From Deltaproteobacteria bacterium (GTDB lineage Bacteria; Desulfobacterota; Binatia; Binatales; Binataceae): a stretch of DNA of 8,104 nucleotides. The stretch is from contig PMOH01000122.1 of the NCBI GenBank assembly GCA_003161515.1, forward strand, positions 1 through 8,104. Direction: 5' to 3'. Below, piece by piece: positions 1-6,194 of this stretch; positions within the stretch are counted from its first letter, which is position 1; every line of letters starts with the position of its first letter. The notes beneath the pieces were generated by a model that saw only the letters and a program-made list of their open reading frames with translations, was not told the origin of the DNA and searched no databases. The position numbers and the translations under genes were made by a program.

Positions 1-1284
1 ACGCTGCTGATCATTGTGCTGCTGTTTTTCCTGCTCTACAGCAGGAAGGATATGCGCGATCGATTCGTGCGGCTGGCGGCGCGGGCGAGAGTTCCAGTGG
101 CGGCGCAGGCGCTCGAGACTGCGAGCTATACGGTCGGCCGCTACCTGTTTCTTTTTTCGCTGATCAATCTTGCGTACGGGATCACGACCGGCGTTGTCGC
201 CTGGTATCTGGGTCTGCCGAGCGCGGCGCTGTGGGGACTGGTCGCGTTCCTGTTGCGGTTTATACCGTACGTCGGCGCGATCAGTTCGGCGTTTTTGCCG
301 GCGCTGGTTGCGTTTGCGATGTTCCCCGGATGGAGCAAGGCGCTCGAAATACTTGGCGCCTTCATCATGCTCGACCAGGTGGCGGCGCAGATCGCGGAGC
401 CGTTCATTATCGGTCACGGAATCGACGTCTCGCCGGTCGCGCTGCTGGTATCGGCGATGTACTGGTCGTGGCTGTGGGGAATACCGGGACTCCTGCTTTC
501 GACGCCGATCACCGCGTGCCTGAAAGTGGCGGGCGACTATATTCCGCCGCTCGGATTTCTCTCGATCCTGCTCGGCGCGGATCGTGCGCTCGACGATTAC
601 CACGACTTCTACCGCATGCTGCTCGAGTTGAATCCGGAGGGAGCGAGAGAGGTCGCGGTTCACTATTGCGACGAGAACGGGCTCGGACGAACTTTCGAAG
701 AGGTGATTCAGCCGGCGCTCGATCTCACGCGGGAGGAACGCGCGGGAAACAGTATCAGCGAGGAGAACGAGCGGCTGATTCTCGATACGACGCATGCGCT
801 GATCGGCGAGCTGGCCGGCAGATTCGTGAAGCAGCGGATTTCGCCGAGCGTGCGCGTGCTGGGCGTGATGGCGCCGACAGACGCGAACTTCCTGAGCCTG
901 CTGATGCTGCTCGAGCTGCTGCGCAAGGACGGGGTGGTCGCGAGCTTTTCGGGCGAGAACAAATCGCCGTCCGAGATTTGCGAGCTGGTCAAACGGTTTA
1001 CGCCCGACTTCGTTTTCATTTCATGCGTGGACAAGGAATGTATCCCGGCGGCGGTCGAGTTGATCAAGGAGCTGCGATCGATCTCGGCGGGTCTGATGAT
1101 TGTTGCGAGCGGGCCGGCGGCGGTCGAGCAATCGGACCAGCTGATCTCGGCGGGATGTTCTCAAATTTGCGCGAACACCAATGAAGCGCGCCGCGCGGTC
1201 CGCAATTTCATTCTGCAACGGGCGAAAGCCCGGGTCGCCGGCGCGTCGCACCTCCCGCGACGCTATGCGCGCGAGAACGGCTGA
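1..1284 (+). CDS. AI-2E/PerM-family permease with degenerate B12-binding-like C-terminal domain (5' partial)
   Basis: The frame is open from base 1, so the gene begins upstream; 427 residues are visible. The first roughly 185 residues are the C-terminal membrane half of an AI-2E-type (PerM/YdiK) inner-membrane transporter: hydrophobic segments around residues 45-65, 70-90, 92-110, 117-135 and 140-168, with the family's IPYVG motif near residue 88-92. Members of this family have been linked to quorum-signal export or Na+/H+ antiport, so the substrate cannot be assigned. A soluble tail follows: an acidic helical linker (about 190-275), then an alternating strand/helix region (about 284-395) resembling a cobalamin-binding Rossmann fold. 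The B12-ligand DxHxxG motif is not there; the equivalent stretch reads APTDANFLSL. The tail may therefore be a non-cobalamin sensory or regulatory domain. Family call is firm; the tail assignment is inference. Confidence 0.85.
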   Translation, partial: TLLIIVLLFFLLYSRKDMRDRFVRLAARARVPVAAQALETASYTVGRYLFLFSLINLAYGITTGVVAWYLGLPSAALWGLVAFLLRFIPYVGAISSAFLPALVAFAMFPGWSKALEILGAFIMLDQVAAQIAEPFIIGHGIDVSPVALLVSAMYWSWLWGIPGLLLSTPITACLKVAGDYIPPLGFLSILLGADRALDDYHDFYRMLLELNPEGAREVAVHYCDENGLGRTFEEVIQPALDLTREERAGNSISEENERLILDTTHALIGELAGRFVKQRISPSVRVLGVMAPTDANFLSLLMLLELLRKDGVVASFSGENKSPSEICELVKRFTPDFVFISCVDKECIPAAVELIKELRSISAGLMIVASGPAAVEQSDQLISAGCSQICANTNEARRAVRNFILQRAKARVAGASHLPRRYARENG

Positions 1285-1315
1285 CACTGATCGCAACCAA
1301 GTACGATAAAATAAT

Positions 1316-1978
1316 CTAGAGGCCGGGGCCGGCGTGCACATCCTGCGCGATACGCTCAGGTGGCGGCGGAAAGCATGGCAGGGTGCTGGTGACTACGTAG
1401 TGATAGTAGTTGCCGTTCCAGGTGAAGGTGCCGATCGGCTTGCCGAAATTCGTAGTCATCGCGGTGAGACGATCGCCGTCGGCGGCAGTGATGACCTTCG
1501 ACGGCGTATAGGCGAGAAAGCTACTGGTTGACTCGGGGACCACCGCGCCGAGCGGCGGCGTGAAGTTCATTTGAAGAAAATTTATCGCCGGCTGCCAACC
1601 GTCGCCACTGTCAGGCATCGGCGCCCATTGGCGCTGGTCGAGCGAATCGGTGATCTCGAGCTCGCGATATTCGGGCGCGCCGGTGGCGCTTCGACGCAAT
1701 TCGATCACGTCGGGGACTTGGACTTCGAGCTGATTGCAGTTGTCGCCGCTGTTCATTGCAGCCTGGCGCGCATCTTCTTCACGCTTGGCTTGAGTGGCCT
1801 CCGCAGTGTTAGCCGCGCCGACACCGGAGGCGACTTCGAGCGCAGTGCTACCGACATACTCAGCAGCGTTAGCGGCGAGCGGCGCGAATTGAGCTGCGGC
1901 CATCCAGCATCCGCTGATCGAAGCGGAGACGGCAGCCGCGAAAATCGCGACGAGCGATGCGCAGATATGTCGCTTCAA
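1316..1978 (-). CDS. Lipoprotein of unknown function
   Basis: A 220-aa protein with a lipoprotein signal: a positive start (KRH), a hydrophobic segment at residues 8-21, and lipobox S-I-S-G-C with the lipidated Cys at 24. The mature part begins with an alanine-rich, probably helical stretch (25-75) containing a charged QAKREEDARQ segment. It continues into a mixed region with many polar and aromatic residues, including FTWNGNYYHYVV near residue 185-196, and only two further cysteines. It probably sits in the inner or outer membrane facing the periplasm. I do not recognise the family. The start is a TTG, the only candidate that preserves the complete signal peptide; a G-rich GGGGGA lies about 12 bases upstream, which is rather far. 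The gene converges on the permease gene with about 30 bases between them and no clear terminator. Confidence 0.7.
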   Translation of the reverse strand: MKRHICASLVAIFAAAVSASISGCWMAAAQFAPLAANAAEYVGSTALEVASGVGAANTAEATQAKREEDARQAAMNSGDNCNQLEVQVPDVIELRRSATGAPEYRELEITDSLDQRQWAPMPDSGDGWQPAINFLQMNFTPPLGAVVPESTSSFLAYTPSKVITAADGDRLTAMTTNFGKPIGTFTWNGNYYHYVVTSTLPCFPPPPERIAQDVHAGPGL

Positions 1979-2096
1979 GCGAGCGATAGATCCCCCGGCG
2001 GAACAGGGTCCGGCTCGCGAGAGAATAGCAGAAATCGCGCAGCATAAAATGCGGGGGAAAACGGAATTCGTAATTTTGAGATTGTGAAAAAAGAAC

Positions 2097-2152
2097 GGCC
2101 GGGCTACGAGTGGGGACCGCGGTGGGGAGCCGACGGATCAAGTAGCCCGGCC
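2097..2152 (-). terminator. Perfect inverted repeat, possible minus-strand terminator
   Basis: Arms GGCCGGGCTAC (2097-2107) and GTAGCCCGGCC (2142-2152) are perfect complements around a 34-base loop. Read on the minus strand, the stem is followed by GTTCTTTTTTC, a U-tract as in an intrinsic terminator. On the plus strand only CCTTTGC follows. The loop is long for a terminator and no minus-strand gene is visible to the right. It could instead be a small palindromic repeat, or insulate the lipoprotein gene from readthrough. Confidence 0.35.
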
Positions 2153-2295
2153 TTTGCTTGGGGACAGGCGCTGGGTCTCGGGGGAGGAGATTGTCAGCGC
2201 AACTGTACTCGAAGCAAAGCTTGTGCCTCGGAAAAACGTAGATGGATGCTAGTCGGAGGAGTCAGATTTTTTTCTCTTTCTGCGACGGCGTGTCG

Positions 2296-2325
2296 CTGAA
2301 AGTGTCGAATCGGGCCACTTTTCAG
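2296..2325. repeat. Bulged hairpin with CCACTTTTCAG arm
   Basis: CTGAAAGTG (2296-2304) and CACTTTTCAG (2316-2325) pair with a single unpaired A around an 11-base loop. CCACTTTTC-type motifs recur at the ends of IS21-family elements. No transposase remnant adjoins this copy, so any link to an insertion sequence is a guess from memory of that motif. Confidence 0.25.
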
Positions 2326-2536
2326 GGGAATTGCGAGTTTTGCAAGTTGCGATGGCTACGCCGGATGCGACCTTGGAATTTTCAAAATGAAGATGATGCA
2401 TTCTGCGGGTTGCGGAGGGCGGGCTGCACCTGCGGCGTCGATGTTCCGGGCGAATCAGCCGCGGGCACGGCGGCCCGCGCTACTAAGCAATCACACACTA
2501 AATGCTCGCACACTAAAGTGGAGACCGACGATGCGG

Positions 2537-2545
2537 TTATCCACA
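2537..2545 (+). promoter_or_regulatory. Consensus DnaA-box 9-mer (isolated)
   Basis: TTATCCACA matches the DnaA-box consensus TTATNCACA exactly. It is alone: no cluster of boxes, no AT-rich unwinding region and no dnaA or dnaN nearby. It may be fortuitous or a titration site, and does not support an origin. Confidence 0.2.
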
Positions 2546-2618
2546 AGCATCGCGTTCGAAGTGCGCGGCTGCGTGATGACAGCGAGGAAGAAAAAAACAT
2601 GTCGCGCGCCGTCGTCGG

Positions 2619-2647
2619 TTGAGAGCGGATCGTCCGTATGTTACTTC
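2619..2647 (+). promoter_or_regulatory. Possible promoter of the tRNA cluster
   Basis: TTGAGA (2619-2624) is a fair -35 element. A 17-base spacer leads to TACTTC (2642-2647), a poor -10. The first mature tRNA base lies ten bases further on, a suitable position for a short 5' leader. The match is weak and rests mainly on position. Confidence 0.25.
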
Positions 2648-2656
2648 CTAGAGGCT

Positions 2657-2733
2657 CGGGGCGTAGCGCAGCTTGGTAGCGCACCTGCCTTGGGAGCAGG
2701 GGGTCGGCCGTTCAAATCGGCTCGCCCCGACCA
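2657..2733 (+). tRNA. tRNA-Pro(TGG)
   Basis: A complete 77-base cloverleaf. Acceptor CGGGGCG pairs with CGCCCCG, followed by discriminator A and encoded CCA. The D arm is GCGC/GCGC, the anticodon stem CCTGC/GCAGG with loop CTTGGGA (anticodon TGG), and the T arm carries TTCAAAT. It is the first tRNA of the cluster. Confidence 0.97.
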
Positions 2734-2734
2734 C

Positions 2735-2811
<77 letters not shown>

Positions 2812-2871
2812 CGGAAGGCGTACTGTGAGCTGGCGGCACGAGGCGCCGGAATGGATTGAGTGATCGAAGGT

Positions 2872-2948
2872 GGTGAGTGTAGCTCAGTTGGCAGAGCATC
2901 GGATTGTGGCTCCGGCGGTCGAGGGTTCAAATCCCTTCACTCACCCCA
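2872..2948 (+). tRNA. tRNA-His(GTG)
   Basis: Acceptor GTGAGTG pairs with CACTCAC, and the base before it, G at 2872, is the expected extra G-1 opposite discriminator C. CCA is encoded. The anticodon stem is TCGGA/TCCGG with loop TTGTGGC (anticodon GTG), and the T loop is TTCAAAT. Sixty bases separate it from tRNA-Arg. Confidence 0.96.
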
Positions 2949-2980
2949 AACATCCTGCTACGTAAACGTTCTTCGACGGT

Positions 2981-3058
<78 letters not shown>

Positions 3059-3328
3059 GAACCTCAACGGAGAGAATGACTTCCGCTTGCTATTTGGCGA
3101 TCGGCTGCCCGAAAATGGGCGATTAGGTAGCACATAGGTAGCAGACAGGCGGTCTTGGTCACGTTTTCCGCGTCACTCAAGGGGTGGTTGCTACAGAGCG
3201 AAACCGAGACATTTGTACCGATTCTCAACAGAAGGCTTCGAGGGGCGGGGCGACCCCATCGCGGTATTCGCAACTGCCATTGATGCCGCGCGATCAACTC
3301 TCTCCAAAAAAATTTGCATAGAATCGAT
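3059..3328. promoter_or_regulatory. Left-end attachment region with arm-type repeats
   Basis: No convincing gene. TTAGGTAGCA (3123-3132) and ATAGGTAGCA (3134-3143) are direct repeats offset by 11 bp, about one helical turn. The 24 bases at 3122-3145 match 7435-7458 at 23 positions. CGAAAATGGGC (3110-3120) also recurs at 7500-7510. Such repeats in the arms of an att site are typically integrase arm-binding sites; that role here is inferred. A short GCCC/GGGC hairpin (3107-3120) sits between the core and the repeats. Confidence 0.6.
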
Positions 3329-4108
3329 TCACCAACTGTTGCATGTGACGCCAGGTCCGAACGGCATACAAGTCGTACGAGTCGGCAGCGATGGCGGAAC
3401 CCGCTGTTGAATGATCACGGGTTGCTGTGACGGAGGAACGTAGATCGGCTCAGGAGGCGCGAAAGCCGCCTTCAATTGTGCATCGAGCATCGCCTTCTTC
3501 ACGCGATCGTCAAAGTCAGCCAACTCCGTGCGCGCTTGTGAGCAGTCGGCGCTATCGTCGGAACCGTAGATCGTTGGAGCCAGTTGGAAGCACCGATCCC
3601 AACAGCGTCGGGAACGATCAAGGGCCGCGTTCCATGCCTTCGACCCTACTTTTTCCTTGGAATCAGGATCGGCACACGCCGGATCACCGAGCATCTGTTC
3701 CATGCACTTAGTCACAGCGCGGTTTCTTTGGGCGAAGATCGGATCGTTTTGCAAGGCGCGACATGAGTAATCGCCTTTGAGCGCTTCGGTGCAGTTTTTC
3801 CGCGATTCGTCGGTAAGAGGATGGCAAGCGGGCGTCGCGTCGCTCACGGCCTTGCAAGGGCTCGCAGACGGGCAGCCTCTCCACACTGCCATCACTAGGT
3901 TGCTCCTCTGCTGGAGCAGCGGCCCGTAGCGATAACCCATCGTATTGATGCATTGCTGTGAAGCGGGCCACCGCTGTGGCTTTCCGCAGGCTTCCTCGAT
4001 AGTGACTGTGTGCGGTTCAACGGAATTTGAATCTGGAACCGTCTGCGCGGAAGCACACCCGGCCACGACACCCGCCAGCAGTAAGACCGTCAGTCTAATC
4101 CGGCGCAC
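3329..4108 (-). CDS. Cysteine-rich lipoprotein (element cargo)
   Basis: A 259-aa protein with a classic lipoprotein signal: RRIR at the N-terminus, hydrophobic residues 6-16, lipobox V-A-G-C with Cys18. The mature chain has 14 further cysteines (41, 53, 79, 85, 95, 106, 116, 135, 145, 169, 173, 189, 247, 256), an even number suited to periplasmic disulfides. A proline/glutamine-rich segment (about 217-242) leads to a C-terminal TTCMPFGPGVTCNSW, resembling a C-x(3)-G-x(4)-C ending seen on many secreted hypothetical proteins. The start is GTG, with GGGG about six bases upstream. I do not recognise the family. As the main cargo of the element it could alter the host envelope, for example by excluding phages, but nothing in the sequence proves this. 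Confidence 0.8.
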   Translation of the reverse strand: MRRIRLTVLLLAGVVAGCASAQTVPDSNSVEPHTVTIEEACGKPQRWPASQQCINTMGYRYGPLLQQRSNLVMAVWRGCPSASPCKAVSDATPACHPLTDESRKNCTEALKGDYSCRALQNDPIFAQRNRAVTKCMEQMLGDPACADPDSKEKVGSKAWNAALDRSRRCWDRCFQLAPTIYGSDDSADCSQARTELADFDDRVKKAMLDAQLKAAFAPPEPIYVPPSQQPVIIQQRVPPSLPTRTTCMPFGPGVTCNSW

Positions 4109-4179
4109 GTTATCCCCACGTGTGGCAGATTAGCACCGTGTGGGGCCAATTGCGCGCACGATAAATTGGTCAATTTCGA
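4109..4179. promoter_or_regulatory. Divergent intergenic region with inverted repeat
   Basis: Lies between the divergent lipoprotein and 131-aa genes. CCAATT (4146-4151) and AATTGG (4164-4169) are inverted repeats separated by 12 bases, a plausible operator. No strong -35/-10 pair stands out. Confidence 0.3.
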
Positions 4180-4575
4180 GTGCTCAGGGAAAAGTCGGAA
4201 GCGGACTTAACCATCAGCGCGTATGTCTCGCTCGACGGTGCTAAATGTTTGATCGTGCCACCGTTCACGTCAGAGACAGGATTTCGCGCGCGGCAGCGCA
4301 AGGCGGGGCTGGCCGCCGCTCGATACTGGAAAGCGCGGGGATTCGCGAACCTTGAGCGAGCGCGTGAGGCGCGTAGCCGGTACGCAGCTCTGAGACGCGA
4401 ATGGTTCCTCGCCACAGCAAACCGGCGACACGTCCTGTACAACGAGGCTCCAGGCGGCCGCTGGGAGTGCGACTGCGGCCTCAAGGGCGACTCGATTGAG
4501 CAGGTCGTCCCTATACACCGCGAAGCCAGCCGGATAGCGGCCAATCTCTACGCACGCAGAAAAGCAGGCTCCTGA
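4180..4575 (+). CDS. Small hypothetical protein (131 aa), only plus-strand gene of the element
   Basis: A basic protein with a plausible fold: a short N-terminal beta-like stretch (TISAYVSLDGAKCLIVPP, about 11-28), a long Arg/Ala-rich helical region (about 35-82), then WECDCGLKG (96-104) with a C-x-C pair and a C-terminal helix. The overlapping minus-strand frame is low-complexity Arg/Ser and looks like a shadow. An in-frame TAA at 4162 leaves GTG at 4180 as the first usable start, but no good ribosome-binding site precedes it; a later start is possible. It converges on the winged-helix gene, with 25 bases between stops. I recognise no family. Confidence 0.5.
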   Translation: MLREKSEADLTISAYVSLDGAKCLIVPPFTSETGFRARQRKAGLAAARYWKARGFANLERAREARSRYAALRREWFLATANRRHVLYNEAPGGRWECDCGLKGDSIEQVVPIHREASRIAANLYARRKAGS

Positions 4576-4600
4576 ATTTTTGAAGCGACCGGGGCTCCGC

Positions 4601-5212
4601 TCACGCCGGCGTTATCGTCCCGCTGTCAGAGTCGCGCATGGCGTCATCGAAGCTTCTTTGAAGTCTCGCGTCGCAGTCGCATCGTCCCCCGTATCGACCA
4701 CAATCCGGGCAGGTCAAATAGCCGTTTTTGTCGGCTTGGGCGCGAGGGTCCTTCAGGTTGGGCGCGGTCTCTGGCTGAGGGTAAACGATAGTTCCGGCGA
4801 CCCCATTTTGATCGGTCTGATCTCTCTTAGAATATTGATCCCTTTTAAAGACAGATCCCTTGTCCCGCATCTTGCAGGGGGGCAAGTTGCGGGGGGTGCT
4901 TTGCTCGCCGCGCGAGTCTTTGCGTTCGTGTCCTCGTCTGGTGAGCGCATCGATTCGGACTTGATAGTGATTCGTGCCGTTCGGCCCGCGATTGTAGTAC
5001 ACGTCGAGTTCATCATTGTCTCGCGCCTTCCTAAAGGCTCGACGAACCGTATCGACCGACCACCCGGATTGCCGCGCTATCGTCGCTACGGCAGCGTATA
5101 CGCCTCCGCCGTCGTCGCGTGGAGCTAGACGCGCAATCGCGAGCAGAACGGCCTTTGCAGAGCCTCTGAGCTTGGAATACTTAGCAACGAGAGCCTCGAC
5201 CTTGGCGCTCAC
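4601..5212 (-). CDS. Winged-helix (HTH_36-like) protein, possibly replication-related
   Basis: Using the GTG at 5212 the product is 203 aa. Its G is the last base of the alpA stop codon (TAGTG), indicating translational coupling. A longer frame reaches 5341, but its extra 43 residues are Arg/Ser-rich and fully overlap alpA, so I reject them. Residues about 8-85 form a winged-helix domain: SKLRGSAKAVLLAIARLA, then a helix-turn-helix VATIARQSGWSVDTVRRAFR (42-61), then a wing ending GTNHYQVRI. This pattern occurs in plasmid and phage replication or regulatory proteins. A polar linker follows, then CPDC...CDC (Cys 168, 171, 178, 180), a probable zinc-binding cluster. No helicase or primase domain is present, so a replication role is inference. 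Confidence 0.75.
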   Translation of the reverse strand: MSAKVEALVAKYSKLRGSAKAVLLAIARLAPRDDGGGVYAAVATIARQSGWSVDTVRRAFRKARDNDELDVYYNRGPNGTNHYQVRIDALTRRGHERKDSRGEQSTPRNLPPCKMRDKGSVFKRDQYSKRDQTDQNGVAGTIVYPQPETAPNLKDPRAQADKNGYLTCPDCGRYGGRCDCDARLQRSFDDAMRDSDSGTITPA

Positions 5213-5415
5213 TATTCCGTGCTCTCGGGATCTTCCGCGCGCTCGACGAGCCATGCTTCGATGTCGGCAGCTCGCCAACCCTTCGCGCGCGGACTCAGTT
5301 GAATCGGCGACGGAAACTTGCCCGCGCGAACGAGACGCCAAATCGTAGAGTGACTAAGTTTAATCCGATCGCGCAGTTCGGATTCCCGCAAGAGTTCGAG
5401 ATTGTTCGTGCTCAT
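5212..5415 (-). CDS. alpA: AlpA-family regulator / putative excisionase
   Basis: A 67-aa protein with the AlpA/MerR-like DNA-binding signature across its length: LLRESELRDRIKLSHSTIWRL (helix-turn-helix, about 9-29), then VRAGKFPSPIQLSPRAKGWR (wing, about 29-48) and ADIEAWLVER. AlpA proteins of P4-like elements activate or repress the integrase and serve as recombination directionality factors. Its position in the integrase-bearing block fits that role. The ATG at 5415 has no obvious Shine-Dalgarno sequence. The 56 bases upstream contain CGAGTCG twice (5438-5444 and 5465-5471, 27 bp apart), which might be a binding site. Confidence 0.92.
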   Translation of the reverse strand: MSTNNLELLRESELRDRIKLSHSTIWRLVRAGKFPSPIQLSPRAKGWRAADIEAWLVERAEDPESTE

Positions 5416-5471
5416 GCACGAAACTTAATGCGTTAGCCGAGTCGGTGTAATTGCAAGAAAGCGACGAGTCG
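5416..5471 (-). promoter_or_regulatory. alpA upstream region
   Basis: On the minus strand TTGCAA provides a possible -35, but no good -10 follows. The repeated CGAGTCG and the palindrome CGACGAGTCG (5462-5471) suggest an operator. This is the only sizeable gap in the minus-strand block, so alpA and the winged-helix gene may have their own promoter here. Confidence 0.3.
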
Positions 5472-6185
5472 CTACCTTGCGTCAGGCAGGTTCAAGGCTT
5501 CGCGGATTTTGTTCGGCGTCGCGCGGTGGTAACTCGCGGGATCACGAAGCGTCAGATCGATTTTCTTGGCGAGATCGATCACTCCAAGTTCTATCGTGTG
5601 GCGCTGTAAACCGAGGGCGTCCGCCAACCCGCTGTAAGAAAATCTGCGAATTTGGTAAGCGGCTAACCACCAGAAGTGCTCACGCTGTCGCTTCTCACGC
5701 ACAGGCGTGAATCCAGCGCTTCGATAGGCATGTTCAACGCGGTCCAAATAGGTGTCGAATCTTTGCTGTATCGACTCGCGGGTTTCCTCAGAGGGCCTCC
5801 AGGACAGATTAGGGAGTGCTGGCGGCTCAATCTCTGGTGGGCCGGGGTACTCAAAAATCGGCGCTACCATACGATGCGAACCGCCCAACATATCCATCCA
5901 TCCAAGCTGACTAGTTGCCCACTGATGGCACCATTCATCAGCCGCTAGTTCGTATTTTTTTTCCCACTCCACCAGCGCGCGGGAATACTCGTCGCCCGAT
6001 GCATTGCCTGCGCCCAAGCGATGCACTTTCTGGAGGCCACTCCACAATCTAGGCTCCAGCTTTATTCCCGCAAGGAGAAACTGATAACGCGCCCATCCCA
6101 CCCAATGGGAGCGCCCGGAATCGCGAGGCCAATCTAGCTGCCCGACGGGGCGGATGGCTCGGCGATCAGTTTTAGGCTTGCGCAT
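5472..6185 (-). CDS. Hypothetical protein with C-terminal helix-turn-helix (237 aa)
   Basis: The family is not recognised. The N-terminal half is rich in aromatic and charged residues (WVGWARYQFLLAGIKLEPRLW, cited in part; 80-100 has several Trp) with a proline-rich segment PGPPEIEPPALP (114-125). A helix at about 130-165 precedes HFWWLAAYQIRRFSYSGLAD (170-189) and GLQRHTIELGVIDLAKKIDL (192-211). This region looks like a helix-turn-helix of the type H-x2-W-L-x2-Y-Q-x2-x-x-S-Y-x2-L/IA...TI...L. It therefore probably binds DNA. Start ATG at 6185 lies nine bases after the integrase stop with a weak ribosome-binding site, implying cotranscription with the integrase. A role in regulating the element is inferred from position. 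Confidence 0.7.
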   Translation of the reverse strand: MRKPKTDRRAIRPVGQLDWPRDSGRSHWVGWARYQFLLAGIKLEPRLWSGLQKVHRLGAGNASGDEYSRALVEWEKKYELAADEWCHQWATSQLGWMDMLGGSHRMVAPIFEYPGPPEIEPPALPNLSWRPSEETRESIQQRFDTYLDRVEHAYRSAGFTPVREKRQREHFWWLAAYQIRRFSYSGLADALGLQRHTIELGVIDLAKKIDLTLRDPASYHRATPNKIREALNLPDAR

Positions 6186-6194
6186 ATTGGGCGA

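Larger units (their letters stand above)
1979..2656. other. Gene-poor interval upstream of the tRNA cluster
   Basis: Open frames here have atypical composition (Cys/Arg-rich or low complexity), no supported start and no recognisable domain, so I call no gene. The interval holds a perfect 11-bp inverted repeat (2097-2152), a bulged hairpin with a CCACTTTTCAG arm (2296-2325), a GC-rich hairpin (7-bp arms at 2460-2466 and 2473-2479), a 9-bp direct repeat CACACTAAA (2494-2502 and 2509-2517), a DnaA-box-like TTATCCACA (2537-2545) and a possible promoter for the tRNAs (2619-2647). An unrecognised small RNA cannot be excluded. Confidence 0.5.

Noticed and set aside
231..1184. A 317-aa plus-strand frame inside the permease gene
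   Set aside because: Arg/Gly-rich shadow in an alternative frame of a well-supported membrane protein gene.
2494..2517. Two CACACTAAA direct repeats considered as a CRISPR or iteron remnant
   Set aside because: Only two 9-bp copies 15 bp apart, no spacer structure and no cas or replication gene nearby.
2537..2545. Replication origin suggested by the DnaA box
   Set aside because: A single 9-mer; in a window of this size a consensus match on either strand is not unlikely by chance, and no other origin features are present.
2242..2622. A 126-aa plus-strand frame before the tRNAs
   Set aside because: Irregular Cys/Arg/Lys-rich composition, no domain, no good ribosome-binding site, and it runs through hairpins and the DnaA-box region.
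3064..3410. Short frames (77 aa minus, 65 aa plus) between attL and the lipoprotein gene
   Set aside because: They overlap the att-arm repeats or the lipoprotein 3' end, lack convincing starts and show no recognisable motif.
4170..4544. A 124-aa minus-strand frame opposite the small plus-strand gene
   Set aside because: Arg/Ser/Ala low complexity typical of an antisense shadow; the plus-strand frame looks more protein-like.
5213..5341. N-terminal 43-residue extension of the winged-helix protein
   Set aside because: It lies entirely within alpA in another frame, is Arg/Ser-rich, and the GTG overlapping the alpA stop begins exactly where recognisable protein begins.
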